NCBI GenBank assembly: GCA_036852015.1
Contig: JAANDG010000630.1
Location: 18,899-82,898, forward strand
Direction: 5' to 3'
From: Pelodera strongyloides
Lineage: Eukaryota > Nematoda > Chromadorea > Rhabditida > Rhabditidae
Length of the DNA: 64,000 bases
Shown: piece by piece, positions 20,001 to 30,894 of the stretch
Position numbering within the stretch: position 1 is the first letter of the stretch
How the letters are laid out: every line of letters starts with the position of its first letter
The notes under the pieces: generated by a model
Databases searched by the model: none
What the model was told of the DNA's origin: nothing
Seen by the model: only the letters and a program-made list of their open reading frames with translations
Translations under genes and position numbers: made by a program

Positions 20001-22434
20001 CTTTTATGGGACGACCGCTCTATCGGTTGAACCACACTCGCCAAGCTTGCCATGACTTCGTCCTGTGTTTTATCCGTTGATTTTTTTAGCTCATCGGCCG
20101 CGTGCTCGGAGAAGAGGTCGTCCCACAGAATTCCACCGTTTTCACCTTCACGCCAAGGAAAACCTCCCCGTACTACCACATCAACAGCCATTTGCTAGCG
20201 GAGGTATGTGAAGTTTAGCATAAAAGTACTACAATATGTGTTTATGATCAGATGCTGCTCCTAATCACCATCAGCGGCATATCTTTTTCCTGTATCGAAG
20301 TGTTCTATGTATGTATTTGCTAGTCAACGTTGAGAAAGCATTTCAATGGTAAAGCATTTCAATGGTTTGCATTGCAAATAAATGTTCATCATAAATTTCA
20401 GAGTTAATTATTTCAGAAATTCACATGCAATGTCTGGAATGTCGAGACCGAGGCTTACTACTACAGAACATCGCTCACCAAGGCGAACTCACTGAAGGAT
20501 CAGAGGTAAGTCTATAAAATATACTTTTTGAAGAAAAACCATTTAAAATAAAAATATCTTATTATATAAAAGAGTAACTGTAGCATAATTTGCATACCGA
20601 TGTGCGTTACGGAAATGCAAATTTTCGACGATAGTTTCGCGTGTTCCGGTATAAAAGAGTTTCGCAGCTCCATGTGCAATTGTTTCCTATTATGTGAATT
20701 TCTTATGATACGTTTGAAACTTTGTATATAAGTATGCTCATGCTAAACCAATCATATTTCCACGTAAGTCGCCTCAGGCGGCGGGAGCCGACTGGTATTT
20801 GGTATAATTTTGGTGTATCTGTATGACATTTGCAGTAAAAACCTAGCTTATAGTTTGTGAACGACGCTTGCGAACTCAATTAAGGTCTGATCGTGCCATG
20901 TGTCAGGTGTCAGGCATGCAACTTTCGATCATTATGGACATAACCTTCAAATTTTCAACCGTGGTTTTGTTTACTCTGTGTAGATTCAAGGTTTCATAAT
21001 TGACAAGTGGAGGATACTGTATAGCTTGAATATTACTATAAACATTACCATACTCCCTTTATTCAGAGTTCGTTTCACATGGGCCGAGAACCTGTGCTCA
21101 TCGGTTGAGTATTGGCAAAAGAGAGACGGAGAGTTCAGTGCATTGATCGCCACAGAATTGTTGTCTACTAATACGGACGAGGATATCAAGAAGATACAGG
21201 TGAGCATTCCAGCTCGACCAATCAATAAAATACTTCCTTCTTCTCCCTTGCTCACGCAACCATGCAAATGAAGGCTTTCAATCTTAGGATAAACAAATCA
21301 AAATAGGAAATGGAAAAGGACCAGAAATTTTCCGATATTTGGTGAAACAAGCAAATTTCAGAGCATAATGCACCACGAGGCTCACGTTGTCCTCCTCGAG
21401 CCTGTCGACGAGTTCGATGAGCACAAGCTCACAGAGGTGAGCAAGAGCTTGGAGTGCAGCTTGATGTTTATTATTTTCGATAATACAGTATCGAGCTACC
21501 ATAGTATTCAGCATAACACATAAATAAATTATCATCGTTGCGACCAGTCTATAGCCAAAAAATATAAGGACTCGTCGTTATTTGAATATTGAATACCAGA
21601 CGGCTGTCAGCGCTTGAGGCGACTACACAGGCGTTACTACGAAAAGGGGAATACTTATACGAAACTTCTGAAGCGTATCTTCTAAATTTAATGCGATAAG
21701 TCTCGACTGTTTATTTTTAAGAGTTGTGAATGTCTACCAAAAGCCTGAAACGTGGAAAAAGAAATATCGGAGCAGTAAGGTGACAGGCCTTGAGCCTTGA
21801 CGAAATCGAGGCCTAATCAAATTGAGTTTCGTTAACTAGCCTAAAATCAAATTACTTATACATAATTAATTTTAGCGCCTGGTCGCATGCGGTCTCAAAG
21901 TGATATCGATTGATGACGTCACGGAGGAGGCAACATCCGCACAGTTGAACTACTTCGAGGAGCACAAGAAGGTTAGTAATTTCAGAGTTTTCCTTCCCTC
22001 TCTATTCTCTCGCTAATGTCCTAATCTATCATTCAACCCCCTCTTTTTACGTCACTCTCTGTTTCGCCCCGTCTCTCGCTCTCGCTCTCTCTCTCTCCCT
22101 CTCTATCTCTTTCACTGTCATGTCCTATGTCTCTATATCTTTGTCGGAAGTTTTGTGCTGATGAACCTCATTTTCTGATACTGTATTTTTCATGGCCCTG
22201 GTCTTTTAAAGCAGTATTGTACCTACCTTGGGAAATTTGCATAAGATACTCAAATCCTATGTATACTATGTAAATTTGGTGCCGGGACCAAATTAATATC
22301 GCAGTTGTTATACATAGGAGTTCTTGCGTATGCAAATTTCCCAAATTAGGTACAATGCGGCTCAAACGCGATCATGTTTTTAGGACGACACCCCACTGGA
22401 CAAGAAGTTTGCGCTCATCCACGCTTCTTATTAA
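14100..22434 (+). CDS. pmt-1: Phosphoethanolamine N-methyltransferase 1 (PMT-1)
   Basis: Fourteen exons: 14100-14185, 14747-14848, 17128-17283, 17859-17998, 18684-18783, 18964-19030, 19453-19515, 19655-19762, 20090-20203, 20417-20505, 21067-21199, 21362-21436, 21876-21971, 22384-22434. They give 1380 nt, 459 residues, all phases matching; C. elegans PMT-1 is about 475. The N-terminal SAM-dependent methyltransferase domain shows VDIGAGIGR (56-64), [34 protein letters not shown] and [12 protein letters not shown]. The C-terminal part ([24 protein letters not shown]) is the diverged second domain. PMT-1 does the first SAM-dependent methylation of phosphoethanolamine on the nematode route to phosphocholine; PMT-2 does the later steps. 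The start follows TTTCAG and may receive a spliced leader. Introns 2 and 4 are filled with MITEs; intron 10 holds a Helitron-like copy. AATAAA lies at 22485-22490. Confidence 0.96.
15622..16037. repeat. MITE family F, copy 1 (416 bp palindrome)
   Basis: Starts AAGGGTCAGGCTCATTTC and ends in the complement, flanked by TA. The arms include CATTTCAAATGACCCC / GGGGTAATTTGAAATG and the inner AGTTGGGTATGAC motif in both orientations. The second copy is at 59661-60072. It is the first of four abutting elements in pmt-1 intron 2. Confidence 0.88.
16040..16453. repeat. MITE family E (414 bp palindrome)
   Basis: Begins AAGGATCGCAGTCACTTC and ends GAAGTGACTGCGATCCTT, flanked by TA shared with its neighbours at 16038-16039 and 16454-16455. 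Only copy seen in the window. Second member of the four-element run. Confidence 0.88.
16456..16924. repeat. MITE family B, copy 1 (469 bp palindrome)
   Basis: Begins AAGGGATAGGTTCACTAGG and ends with the near complement CTACTGAACCTATCCCTT. TA at 16454-16455 and 16925-16926 is shared with the adjacent elements. Long arms carry GAGCATGCTC and CTAAGCTACCTCGAATT in both orientations. Copy 2 is at 18175-18650. Confidence 0.88.
16927..17099. repeat. MITE family A copy in pmt-1 intron 2 (173 bp)
   Basis: Begins AAGCGAAATACCGGCC and ends CGGGCGGTATTTCGCTT, flanked by TA. Internal sequence (TATGCAAATGACCATAAATT, AAATTCGAG...) is typical of this family, the commonest MITE in the window. Fourth element of the run; it ends 28 bp before pmt-1 exon 3. 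Confidence 0.88.
18175..18650. repeat. MITE family B, copy 2 (476 bp)
   Basis: Same ends as the 16456-16924 copy (AAGGGATAGGTTCACTAGG...), flanked by TA, in pmt-1 intron 4. A short ACCGTATACCGTATACCGTA tract lies just before it (about 18144-18172). Confidence 0.88.
19147..19293. repeat. Palindromic repeat family J, copy 1
   Basis: GAGGCCGTATTAACCAACAC...GGAGCCCTCCCTAGG on the left is matched in inverse by GGGAGGGGTTCCTGCGTGTTGG on the right. It lies in pmt-1 intron 6. A second copy with the same ends is at about 47576-47731 in a collagen intron. Confidence 0.75.
19918..20019 (+). repeat. Tandem duplication of a 51-bp unit in pmt-1 intron 8
   Basis: Two nearly identical copies starting GGGCGTTCGAAGTCGGAACC, 51 bp apart (19918 and 19969). 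They keep a minus-strand frame open by chance; that frame is not a gene, because it crosses pmt-1 exons in antisense. Confidence 0.9.
20557..20795 (+). mobile_element. Helitron-like non-autonomous element, copy 2 (239 bp)
   Basis: Starts TCTTATTATATAAAAGAG after host A and ends GCCTCAGGCGGCGGGAGCCG then ACTGG before host T, in pmt-1 intron 10. End motifs, lack of a target duplication and the exact 239-bp length match copy 1 (13363-13601). A 5' half of the same subfamily (shared GCGTTACGGAAAT) lies at about 25192-25420, and a 3' end at 21596 (minus strand, degenerate 5' side). Confidence 0.72.
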
Positions 22435-23075
22435 AATAATCAGGAATCCCGAGGACATATTCACAACGAAAGTATCTTGGACCAAATAAATTTCTAAATA
22501 TTTGACCTGAACATCGCCCTTTCCCTTTAAAAACTTCTTCATTCAACAAGAATTAGCATGTAAGACGAGGAGACACGGCGTACTTTGAAAATTACACTTA
22601 TTTTTTCGTAGAAAGTCTGCAAATTGAGTGCTAGACTATGGTTTCTGACTCGTTATGTTTGTTTGACAGGTTTTCTAAGTGTTATGTGATTCGTTATTTG
22701 ATTTGTTACTGGTTTTGCTCTTTGTAATATTTGTTGTATGCGAAGTTATGTTCCTGGACGGTTTCACAATAATGTCTTGACACATAGTGACGTAGAATGT
22801 CGCATGCTGTGTCTGTGTCACGTGTCAGGTGTCGTGTCAGGTAGTGTCACGTGATGACACGTGATTTCCCATTATGTCACAGTTTGACACATTTCAAATT
22901 GATGAAACCTTCCAGTTATTTTAACAGTATATCATTTAAAAAATGTTCTTTAGACTTGCTATTCATTTGCCCACCAGGTAAACTTTAAACACACACCATT
23001 GAAAACGGGGAAATTTTTATGAGAGCCATTCATTCCACCCAAGTAATTACATATAGTCATTTGGGTAGTTAATTA

Positions 23076-23251
23076 AAGTGAAATACATGTCGGTTTTTGA
23101 AACGCGTCGTGGACAGCTGAATTCTTACATATTTATGCAAAATTGCTCGAATTTAACTCGATTTTGTATTCTAATTTATGTTCATTTGCATAAGCGACAT
23201 AAGAATGCTGGTGCACCTGATGCGTTTCAAAAACCGGCCGGTATTTTGCTT
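23076..23251. repeat. MITE family A copy (176 bp)
   Basis: Begins AAGTGAAATACATGTCGG, ends CGGCCGGTATTTTGCTT, flanked by TA. The inner arms TTTTTGAAACGCGTCG and ATGCGTTTCAAAAACC pair. Confidence 0.85.
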
Positions 23252-23654
23252 TACTAGTATTTCATGTGCCTTCTTGTGATATGGTTACGGTAACGTATGT
23301 TCCTCCTGCTGACAGCATTGCCCTTTATCTCTTGTCCGTCCGATATACACAGTCATTTTAAATGAGATTAAACAGATTAGTGAGAGATTCCTAACAAACT
23401 ATGTAATTAATGATTGTTTTCATTTTCCTTTATTTCTGCCCACGTTTATGAAAGTTTCACGTTGAATTGTACCGTAAAGCCTATCTTTGTCCAACCCATT
23501 TTGATTAACGTTTGATGTATTGAATAAACATAAATAGTCAATCGTCGTATTGTTGCAAGGAAAAAAACCTAATCCCGGGACTTGAAAATTATATAAAGCA
23601 GCGAATAACGTTCGCTCGCGGTCTAGTCTAGTCCGCCACGCAAACTCCCGGAAA

Positions 23655-23790
23655 TTAGGCGACGAGTTCCAGATGACAAATTGCTCGACGTCTCCTGGCA
23701 CTAGCCCGAAGACGTCGAGCAATTTGTCATGTCATAAGCACACTTTGAAATTGAAGTTTGAACTCCCTTGAATAAAGGTGCACGCACTTG
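23655..23790 (-). repeat. Interspersed repeat R1, rearranged copy
   Basis: GGCGACGAGTTCCAGATGAC occurs at 23656 and, 30 bp later, the inverse of the same segment (CGTCGAGCAATTTGTCAT). The flank to about 23790 matches the upstream part of the 262-420 copy in inverse. It is a foldback or two head-to-head pieces. Confidence 0.55.
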
Positions 23791-24371
23791 TGGCGTAAAA
23801 GATTTATTTATTTATTAGGGAACCTCCCATTCCTCACTCACAGACATCTGCAGCCGGTCACCAAATGGTTTGATTGGCGATATTTTATGTACCTTGACAC
23901 ACAGATTTGATGACTAACATATGTGGTCTCAAGATCCAAGTGTTCAGTTTTTTAAAGCTGAACCACGGTGTTTGAAACGTATGCTGCTCAACTACATTCC
24001 CATGTATTACATGAAGAAGTTGTTCGATTTTGTGCCTTTTGGCACATATGGCGCTTTATGGCCGCGTGAGGGAAACAGTCAGGTCAACGACGCTGGTAAC
24101 AAAGGCTTGTCTCAGAAATTTCGATTCCTTCCGCTTCAAATTTGGGGAAATGTTGAAAACCACACGACTGTAATTATCGGGTAGCGTCTGTGTATTACGA
24201 ACAACCCGCAGCGGTGCGCCCTGAGATTTTCTGCGCGCCAGGATTCCGCCGCGCACCACCAGAGTTTGTAAGTGAAGGACGGCGTCACCTCATTGGTTGT
24301 GAAGATAGAAGGTAGCTGCTCCTCAATAGTCATCTTTGGAGTCGAGTTTCGAGTGCCGGATCCGTCTGTGG

Positions 24372-24640
24372 TCATTCCATTGGGGTAGAATCAGAAGAAG
24401 AGCGATGCAGAGGCAATCGGTAGATGTACTTCCGACCTGAAATAATAAATATTTAACATGGATTACGACATAGAGAGAGAGATAGAGAGAGAGAGAGGAG
24501 GGAGGGAGGGAGGGACGGAGAGGTGTACGTAGAACGAGAGAAACAGAGGGAGAGAAAGGGGCTTGCAACGTAACGTATTATTACTTACGTGTTCCTTTAT
24601 TCAAGGATGGCTCAATGCCGTGTGCGATTCCACATAGGTC
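24372..24640 (-). CDS. Possible last two exons of an unidentified minus-strand gene
   Basis: Minus-strand exon 24640-24589 lies between TTCTTCTCAG and GTAAGT. Exon 24436-24372 follows TTATTTCAG and ends at TGA. The phases match (1 to 1) and the joined frame reads DLCGIAHGIEPSLNKGT then RRKYIYRLPLHR and a Ser-rich end. Further upstream on the minus strand (about 24660-24780) another open stretch reads GNGNMGYMGGRYVARSLKYED, but its donor (GTCTAG) is weak. I recognise no family. Basic dibasic sites and short exons would suit a small secreted or peptide precursor, but this is speculation. It may be chance. Confidence 0.25.
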
Positions 24641-26437
24641 CTGAGAAGAATATACGGCGGGTTTCGGTGAAGAACTGCTAGACGTCTTCATACTTCAGGC
24701 TTCGCGCCACATAGCGACCTCCCATGTAACCCATGTTCCCGTTGCCGGTATTCGTCCGTTCACCACTTATCCTTCCTCGTTGACACCTTTAAATAGAAAA
24801 GAAAGAAGAATAAAAACTCTTCATGATTCGCATGAAGTTATTCATGGGGTTTCCAAGTATGGTGAAAATTTACTACACGAGAGTACTTTTTAATTTTTCA
24901 TATTATATATGAAGCATTCGTGCAGAAATATGATAGCATTGACAGAACCACAGCAAATTTTTGGGATGCTTGGAAGCCACATAAATTAGCGTTTCAAAAC
25001 TATTTACAGACCAAGTTATTAACTAATTAATTGAACAATCGGTTAATTAACCAACACATACACGCACACACCTAGCTGCCGTAAAAAAATATTGTCTAGT
25101 TTCCAAACGACGTATCTAATCATAAAATATCCTAACTCCTAACAGACGTAATAACAAGCTGAAATGGAAGGAAGTAAACTTCAATAATCTCATCATACAA
25201 AAGAGTGGCTGTAATGTGAGTTAGAACTCACGTTACGGAAATCATTAGAATAAATTATTCCGCTAGATTATAAAAAGGGTGTCGAGCTCAATCAAATATC
25301 AGTATGCTATTTGTGATTGTCTTCATTCGCAAGACTGTCCTCTACGTTCTAGACTTTTCGTAAGTATGGAAAGACTCAGACGGCATGAAACTAATGGAGC
25401 TAATCATCCCAGACCTAAGTTTCCAAGTTTTCCCAAGAGCCAAATCCTCCAAAAATCAAAAAGTATAAGTGCAACTTAACGCCCTAAATAGAACGCGCGC
25501 TCTAGCGGCCTCTAAATCGCTCGCTCGGAGTCACCCGGTCAATTCGGAGATCGCTCTAGCGCGCTCCCACGCGGGGGCATGTAATTAAAACGGGGCACAA
25601 TTGCTCTCTCGGAGAAGGCCGGCCCGAGCCATTGCAGGGCCCATTTCAAAACATGAAATAATTAGGGTGTTAGATCACAGTTATGCCTTTTTGATCAGTG
25701 AATTACTCGGCTCGTAGGAAAACTTGGAAAATAACGGAAGTACCTAATCTAGGATGATTGCTATGTGTGTGGCCTAAATTGTAAAACCGAATAATTCTAA
25801 TTTTAATTCTGCTAATTTTCGAAAAAAAAACGTTAGTTTGGGATAGAGCGTTACGGCCAAAGCTAAGCATAAGCTGGTACTAAAACAGTTTTGAATACTG
25901 TAATTTTTTAGTAATTGCTATTGGAAGAAAAGGGATCTTACATCTCATCTGATACATAGGCAAGAATATTGCATGTTTGCACATCGTAAGTAAAGGTAAT
26001 CTAGTTATTGGAACAAAAAGAAGAATTTTCAGAAGAATTTTTTTAATTCACTACGTATGAAAACATAATAGTGAGGGAGACATTGCAAGCAAAACAATTT
26101 GTCTAGACGTAGGAAAGCCCTTTCTGAAACGTGTATGTCCACTAATTAATTACACTATAAGGGCGCATTCGAGTGGTAAATTGTCGACATTCGCGAAATA
26201 TTCTATTCGACTTGATAGGCTATAGATCGTTGACAAATAAGAAGGCCCGGCGAGAAAATATTTTCAAGTCTCTGTGTCTCTCGTATGAGCGGGATATTTT
26301 GCGTCACGTACAGTGAACTCGAACAGAATATTTCGCGAAATATCCGCATTTTGAACAACTCGATAGCGGAGGCCACGCCGGTTGTGCAAATGGTGTGAAG
26401 CATAATTACTCTATAGTTACATTTTCAATATGCGATT

Positions 26438-26590
26438 AATTTGGAACCAACCCACCGAGTGTTGATGGTCCTCGAGCTCTCCCTGCGCATCCTCGGCGAC
26501 GACGACCTCGACGGCGTCCTGGACTTCCTGGAAGACCTGGACGGCCTGGACGGCCAGGATCACGGCATGGTCCTCGTGGTCTAACTGGTG
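26438..26590. pseudogene. Collagen-like Gly-X-Y fragment, GC-rich, strand unclear
   Basis: A GC-rich island in AT-rich DNA. On the plus strand one frame reads PGLPGRPGRPGRPGSRHGP then RGLTGG and stops, five consecutive Gly-X-Y triplets. On the minus strand another frame reads RDPGRPGRPGLPGSPG. A third minus frame is an open 65-codon exon (26650-26456) with good splice signals (GTTTAG acceptor, GTGGGT donor) but encodes an unusual His/Asp/Gln/Val-rich peptide. The codon choice CCT GGA resembles that of the local collagen gene, which favours a plus-strand collagen remnant. No flanking collagen exons are visible. Confidence 0.35.
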
Positions 26591-28532
26591 GCTCATCAGT
26601 TCCTTGTTAATGTCATGGTCATGATTGTCACAGTGAGCACGATCGTCATTCTAAACAGTAAAATAAAGCTAAGGTAGTTTTGTGCAGGCGTATGCACAAG
26701 CGGAACTTCGCGAGTGATACATGGACCTTGTCCAAAATACCGTACAACTTTCACAAACCACCTGTTAAGCCACTCTAAACGTAACTTACTTTCAGTGTGA
26801 GTAGATTTTCGGAACGGTAGCGAACATATCTCAGGTAATCCTAAGTCCTCTTAAGTGTTACAGAAGGACATGGTTTCGGAGTCAGAAAGCCAAACCACAA
26901 GATTTGATCCTTGCGAATATCTAAATAACAATTTGTAATATTTAAAACATGGAACGGACCACGAAAAGGATATTTAGGAAACTGTGTAAATCAGTAAACC
27001 GCGAGGATGTAATAACCGAACAAAGAAACAAATAATGAAGAAATAAGTAATACATAGACGTGAGAACGTAAAGAGAGAACGCAGCATTATGGTGAAGTGC
27101 TCTGACTTTTTTGACTAAACACACTTCTTTTTCCCATGCTAATTTGAATTTGCATTTCGAAATGAATATTCTAATTATTCTAATTTTAGCGTTTTGTGGC
27201 TATTGCACGTTTACGAAAGGCAACACGTTGACGTGAGGCGCAATCCGCAGTGAGATACGTTTCAACGGATTTATAACCGAAACAGAAACATTGTGAAGGG
27301 TTGACCATAACGCTACTCGTATTGTTAGTACGCGATATACGATGAAACCAAAAGAAACACTATTTAAATACAGCAAAAGGATAAAACAATCAATGCTCAG
27401 CAGATTTAAACTTAATTTGATTGCAATTCCCGCTCATTTTATATAATTGCAGCACATTTCAATTACCCTGTGGCCAATTACTTAATTAATTATCTTCGAT
27501 AAAGATGCGGGTAATTTGGGCAATTAACTTGCACTGCAAGTGTGAACCAATGACCAATAACGCTGGGGCACAGACTGTTTTGGAAATAGCCTGGAAAGCC
27601 ATACACAGGAAAGTTTCCTGCGGGTGGAGGGTATTCACGGTGCTAGGGTTTAATTTTCTGTTGTCTAGTTTTTAACATTTATTTCTAGGTCCCAATGAGG
27701 TAGTATGTCTACTTATTTCTTAAACGTTGTTCGTGAATGTGGCTCATTTTTTAAGGTAACATGGAAATACCACATTATTTGCTAAAGGGATTGATTCAAG
27801 GTTTGCTCAAACAAAAATGCTGGCTTTATTCCTTTGCAACAATATTCCAAATGCAGAATGTCAAATGTCAAATCTCATTGCTAATCAACAGTTATCTGTT
27901 TCCGTTTGTATGTTCGTTTTTAACTTTCATCCTCGGATGCACACCTTTTGGTGTATTTAATAAATAAATAAATAAAGTGTAAACCTAGCTTTTCCACAAG
28001 AAATCCTGTGCGCGTTTACAAACGCTGGGAGCATGGTCCCAAGCCTTCCAGTTTGAGGTGAGAGGCTAACACTTTTCGGAAGTAGAGAAGTTTCGGGACA
28101 TATTTTCTATACCATCATAGCCTGCGTGAAGACCAAAAAACCGGACAACCGTAGCGATTTCATCCCGAAATAATAATATTTATAGTTCCGCCAATTTCTC
28201 GAAAATCGTCTAGGATTTCACAAAAACGGCTTATCTATTCGTTCGCTAAGACTTTTTCAGAAAATAAAACTGTGTCCTAGCATTACCCGAGCTATATGAG
28301 GATCATACAGTAAGAAACAAGAATTGTCGACGTAGACCAACGAGCAAGAGGCTGCTATGATTACCGATACCGTAGCTTGTGAACTGTGAACGTTATGAAC
28401 AACATTTCTGACGAGCCTGACCTTTATGGTCCTTTGAAAAAAACCACGGTTTTGAACTGACCGATTGTGAGTTGAGTCTATGGTTTCGGAGTTCAGTGCT
28501 TCGCTTTCTTATTGTTGGATCTCAACCTCATG

Positions 28533-28678
<146 letters not shown>

Positions 28679-30816
28679 TCCCTAAATCGCTTCACGTGAT
28701 GTCTTCATGAAGGTGTAAAATATGGAAATGCAATTGCACGGCGCAATAAAAAAAGGAAACCCCATATACATAGAATTTCGTTGGAAGAAGGAGTTCCTCC
28801 TCGGTGCTTGATAGATAAAGAGCTTTCAATTTTATATCGGCTTTATCATTTTTTATTATTATCTCTTTGATATTTTTCATATCCAAATATCCATGTCGAT
28901 GCAAAATTTATGGTGAATTCAGTCTTATTATTAGTCATACTGCTTGTGCAGTTGTGCACACCTATTAACCTATTACTTGTGCACACCGATTTGCCGATCA
29001 CATTCATGTTAAAGCGAAATAATGGCAGGTTTTGGAACGCATCTCAAATAACTTCATTCCTATGTATTTGTGCAAAGTGGGGTCGAAATGGGGTCGATAA
29101 TTTACTCTAATATTATTTGCACATAATGCGTGGGAAGTTACTCAACAAACGTTTCAAAAACTATCAAGATTTTCGGAAGATTTGCGGACGTTCTGTTTAC
29201 CATGGCTAGCCTCGTCTGTACTTTATCCCCACTAAATATTTCAATAAACTAACCAGAAAAGTACATAGAACTCTTTTCAGAGACGGGAAAATCTGCCCGT
29301 CTCCCTGCCAAATAATGACTGTGTCCGGGGATTTCCACCCCATATCATGCCGTTTAATCTTGATTTGTTCTGATGTGATGTCCTTCTGAGTTCTCACAGA
29401 ATTGGGTACTCGATGGGCAACTTACGTATTCCGGTTGCCCAGATTTGTCATAGTGACGGTAGTATAGCTTAATGCTTTGTTAGACACTAGACAACAAGAT
29501 CCTTGTTATCGTCATCCTGCCTTTTATACTACAATTTTAAGAGGTCTGTGAAACATTGTACACCTGCATTTCCATATATTCTATGCAATTTTGGGGTTTC
29601 ACAATCCTGGTTCCATACTAAAAATAACTGACAAACTAGATATTTATGCGGTATTTGGCCCTACCTACAAGTGTTTATTTATTGCTGTGATATGTACTTC
29701 GATTGTTATGACCTTGGAGATACCAATGCCTTCAAAACGTTAGCGGCAAATTATGTTTAGAGCAATATGAAGTCCGGTTTTTGAGATTTGGTTGAGACAG
29801 ACAACCGCATTCACATATCGGGTGTCATTCCGCTTTAAACACAACATACGTAGTTACTGTAAAAAGCAAAAGCTCAAAACAAGGTGTGAATTTAGAAAAT
29901 CAGACAAGTATTCCAAAATAGAGTATTTAAAACACAGAAAACTATAAACCTCAGTAATTCGAACATAAACGAGGAAGTAATGACAATGAGGACTTGCTTG
30001 CGTAATATTAATAAAATGCACGAGTGCTAGATTATGAATTATAAATTATGAGCTTGTGTTCTAATGCGCGATGATATATCGATATATGGATACTTTTGGT
30101 GCTCATAATATAATAATTACGAGAAGGTTACGTAAAGTTGATTACACTCTAGTTTAGAGTTTTCAAATCAAAACTATAACATTTCAATGTCAACTTTATC
30201 TAATATTATTTAATCCGCTTATTTTGACAGCATCTTTCTCATCATGTACTTGTTAGTGCGCAAAATCAGAGAAAAAATATTATTTTCTCTAGTTGAAGTT
30301 TTACATTACATAGGAAATGTGTGAACCCATTTGGTGACGGTTCACCGTTTTTTTCAGCCCATTTGGTGACCATTTGGTGACCAAATTTGCCGTACGCCGT
30401 CTGTGGCTGAACACAGCATAGACTCTAAGTGGTTGGTGACCGGACATCATATGGTTTTCGGTGAAAACCATTTGGTGACCAGATCGTCCCGTTTTCCGTT
30501 ATCCCCTCCTGTCTCCAACATAGCCGAAATCCCACGCCAAGCTATTCCCAATGTAAAAAAAACCAACATTTTTGCAGCAATTAATATTGTAGCTTGCATT
30601 TTCGGTGAATTTTTTCTGCGCAAAATTTTTTTTAAAAACATGGGAAAACGCATCATATTATTGTGACTACATGCACTTTCCGTTGTGCACTTCTACACAT
30701 CAAACAATTTGATGTTACTTTTCAATTTTAATCTTATCTTCATAGGAATTTAATTTTCCGAGTAACTACATGGTAACGACTATGAATCAAGATTGCAAAT
30801 GAAAAATTGGGGTTTT

Positions 30817-30894
30817 GGTCGAGCGTGGGTCGAACCGTCGAACCCTCTTCTTCGGCTATCCGGGCCAATGCGTTTACCATTGCGGTACCCCACC
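30817..30894 (-). pseudogene. tRNA-like fragment (degenerate, Ser/Leu-type)
   Basis: On the minus strand a weak A box (TACCGCAATGGTAAACG), an anticodon-arm-like stem TTGGC/GCCGA, an extended variable region and an intact B box (GGTTCGACCC). The acceptor stem does not pair. This is a tRNA pseudogene or tRNA-derived repeat. Confidence 0.4.

Noticed and set aside
19610..20191. 193-codon minus-strand ORF
   Set aside because: It runs antisense across pmt-1 exons 8 and 9 and a tandem 51-bp duplication; it is a shadow of coding sequence and repeat.
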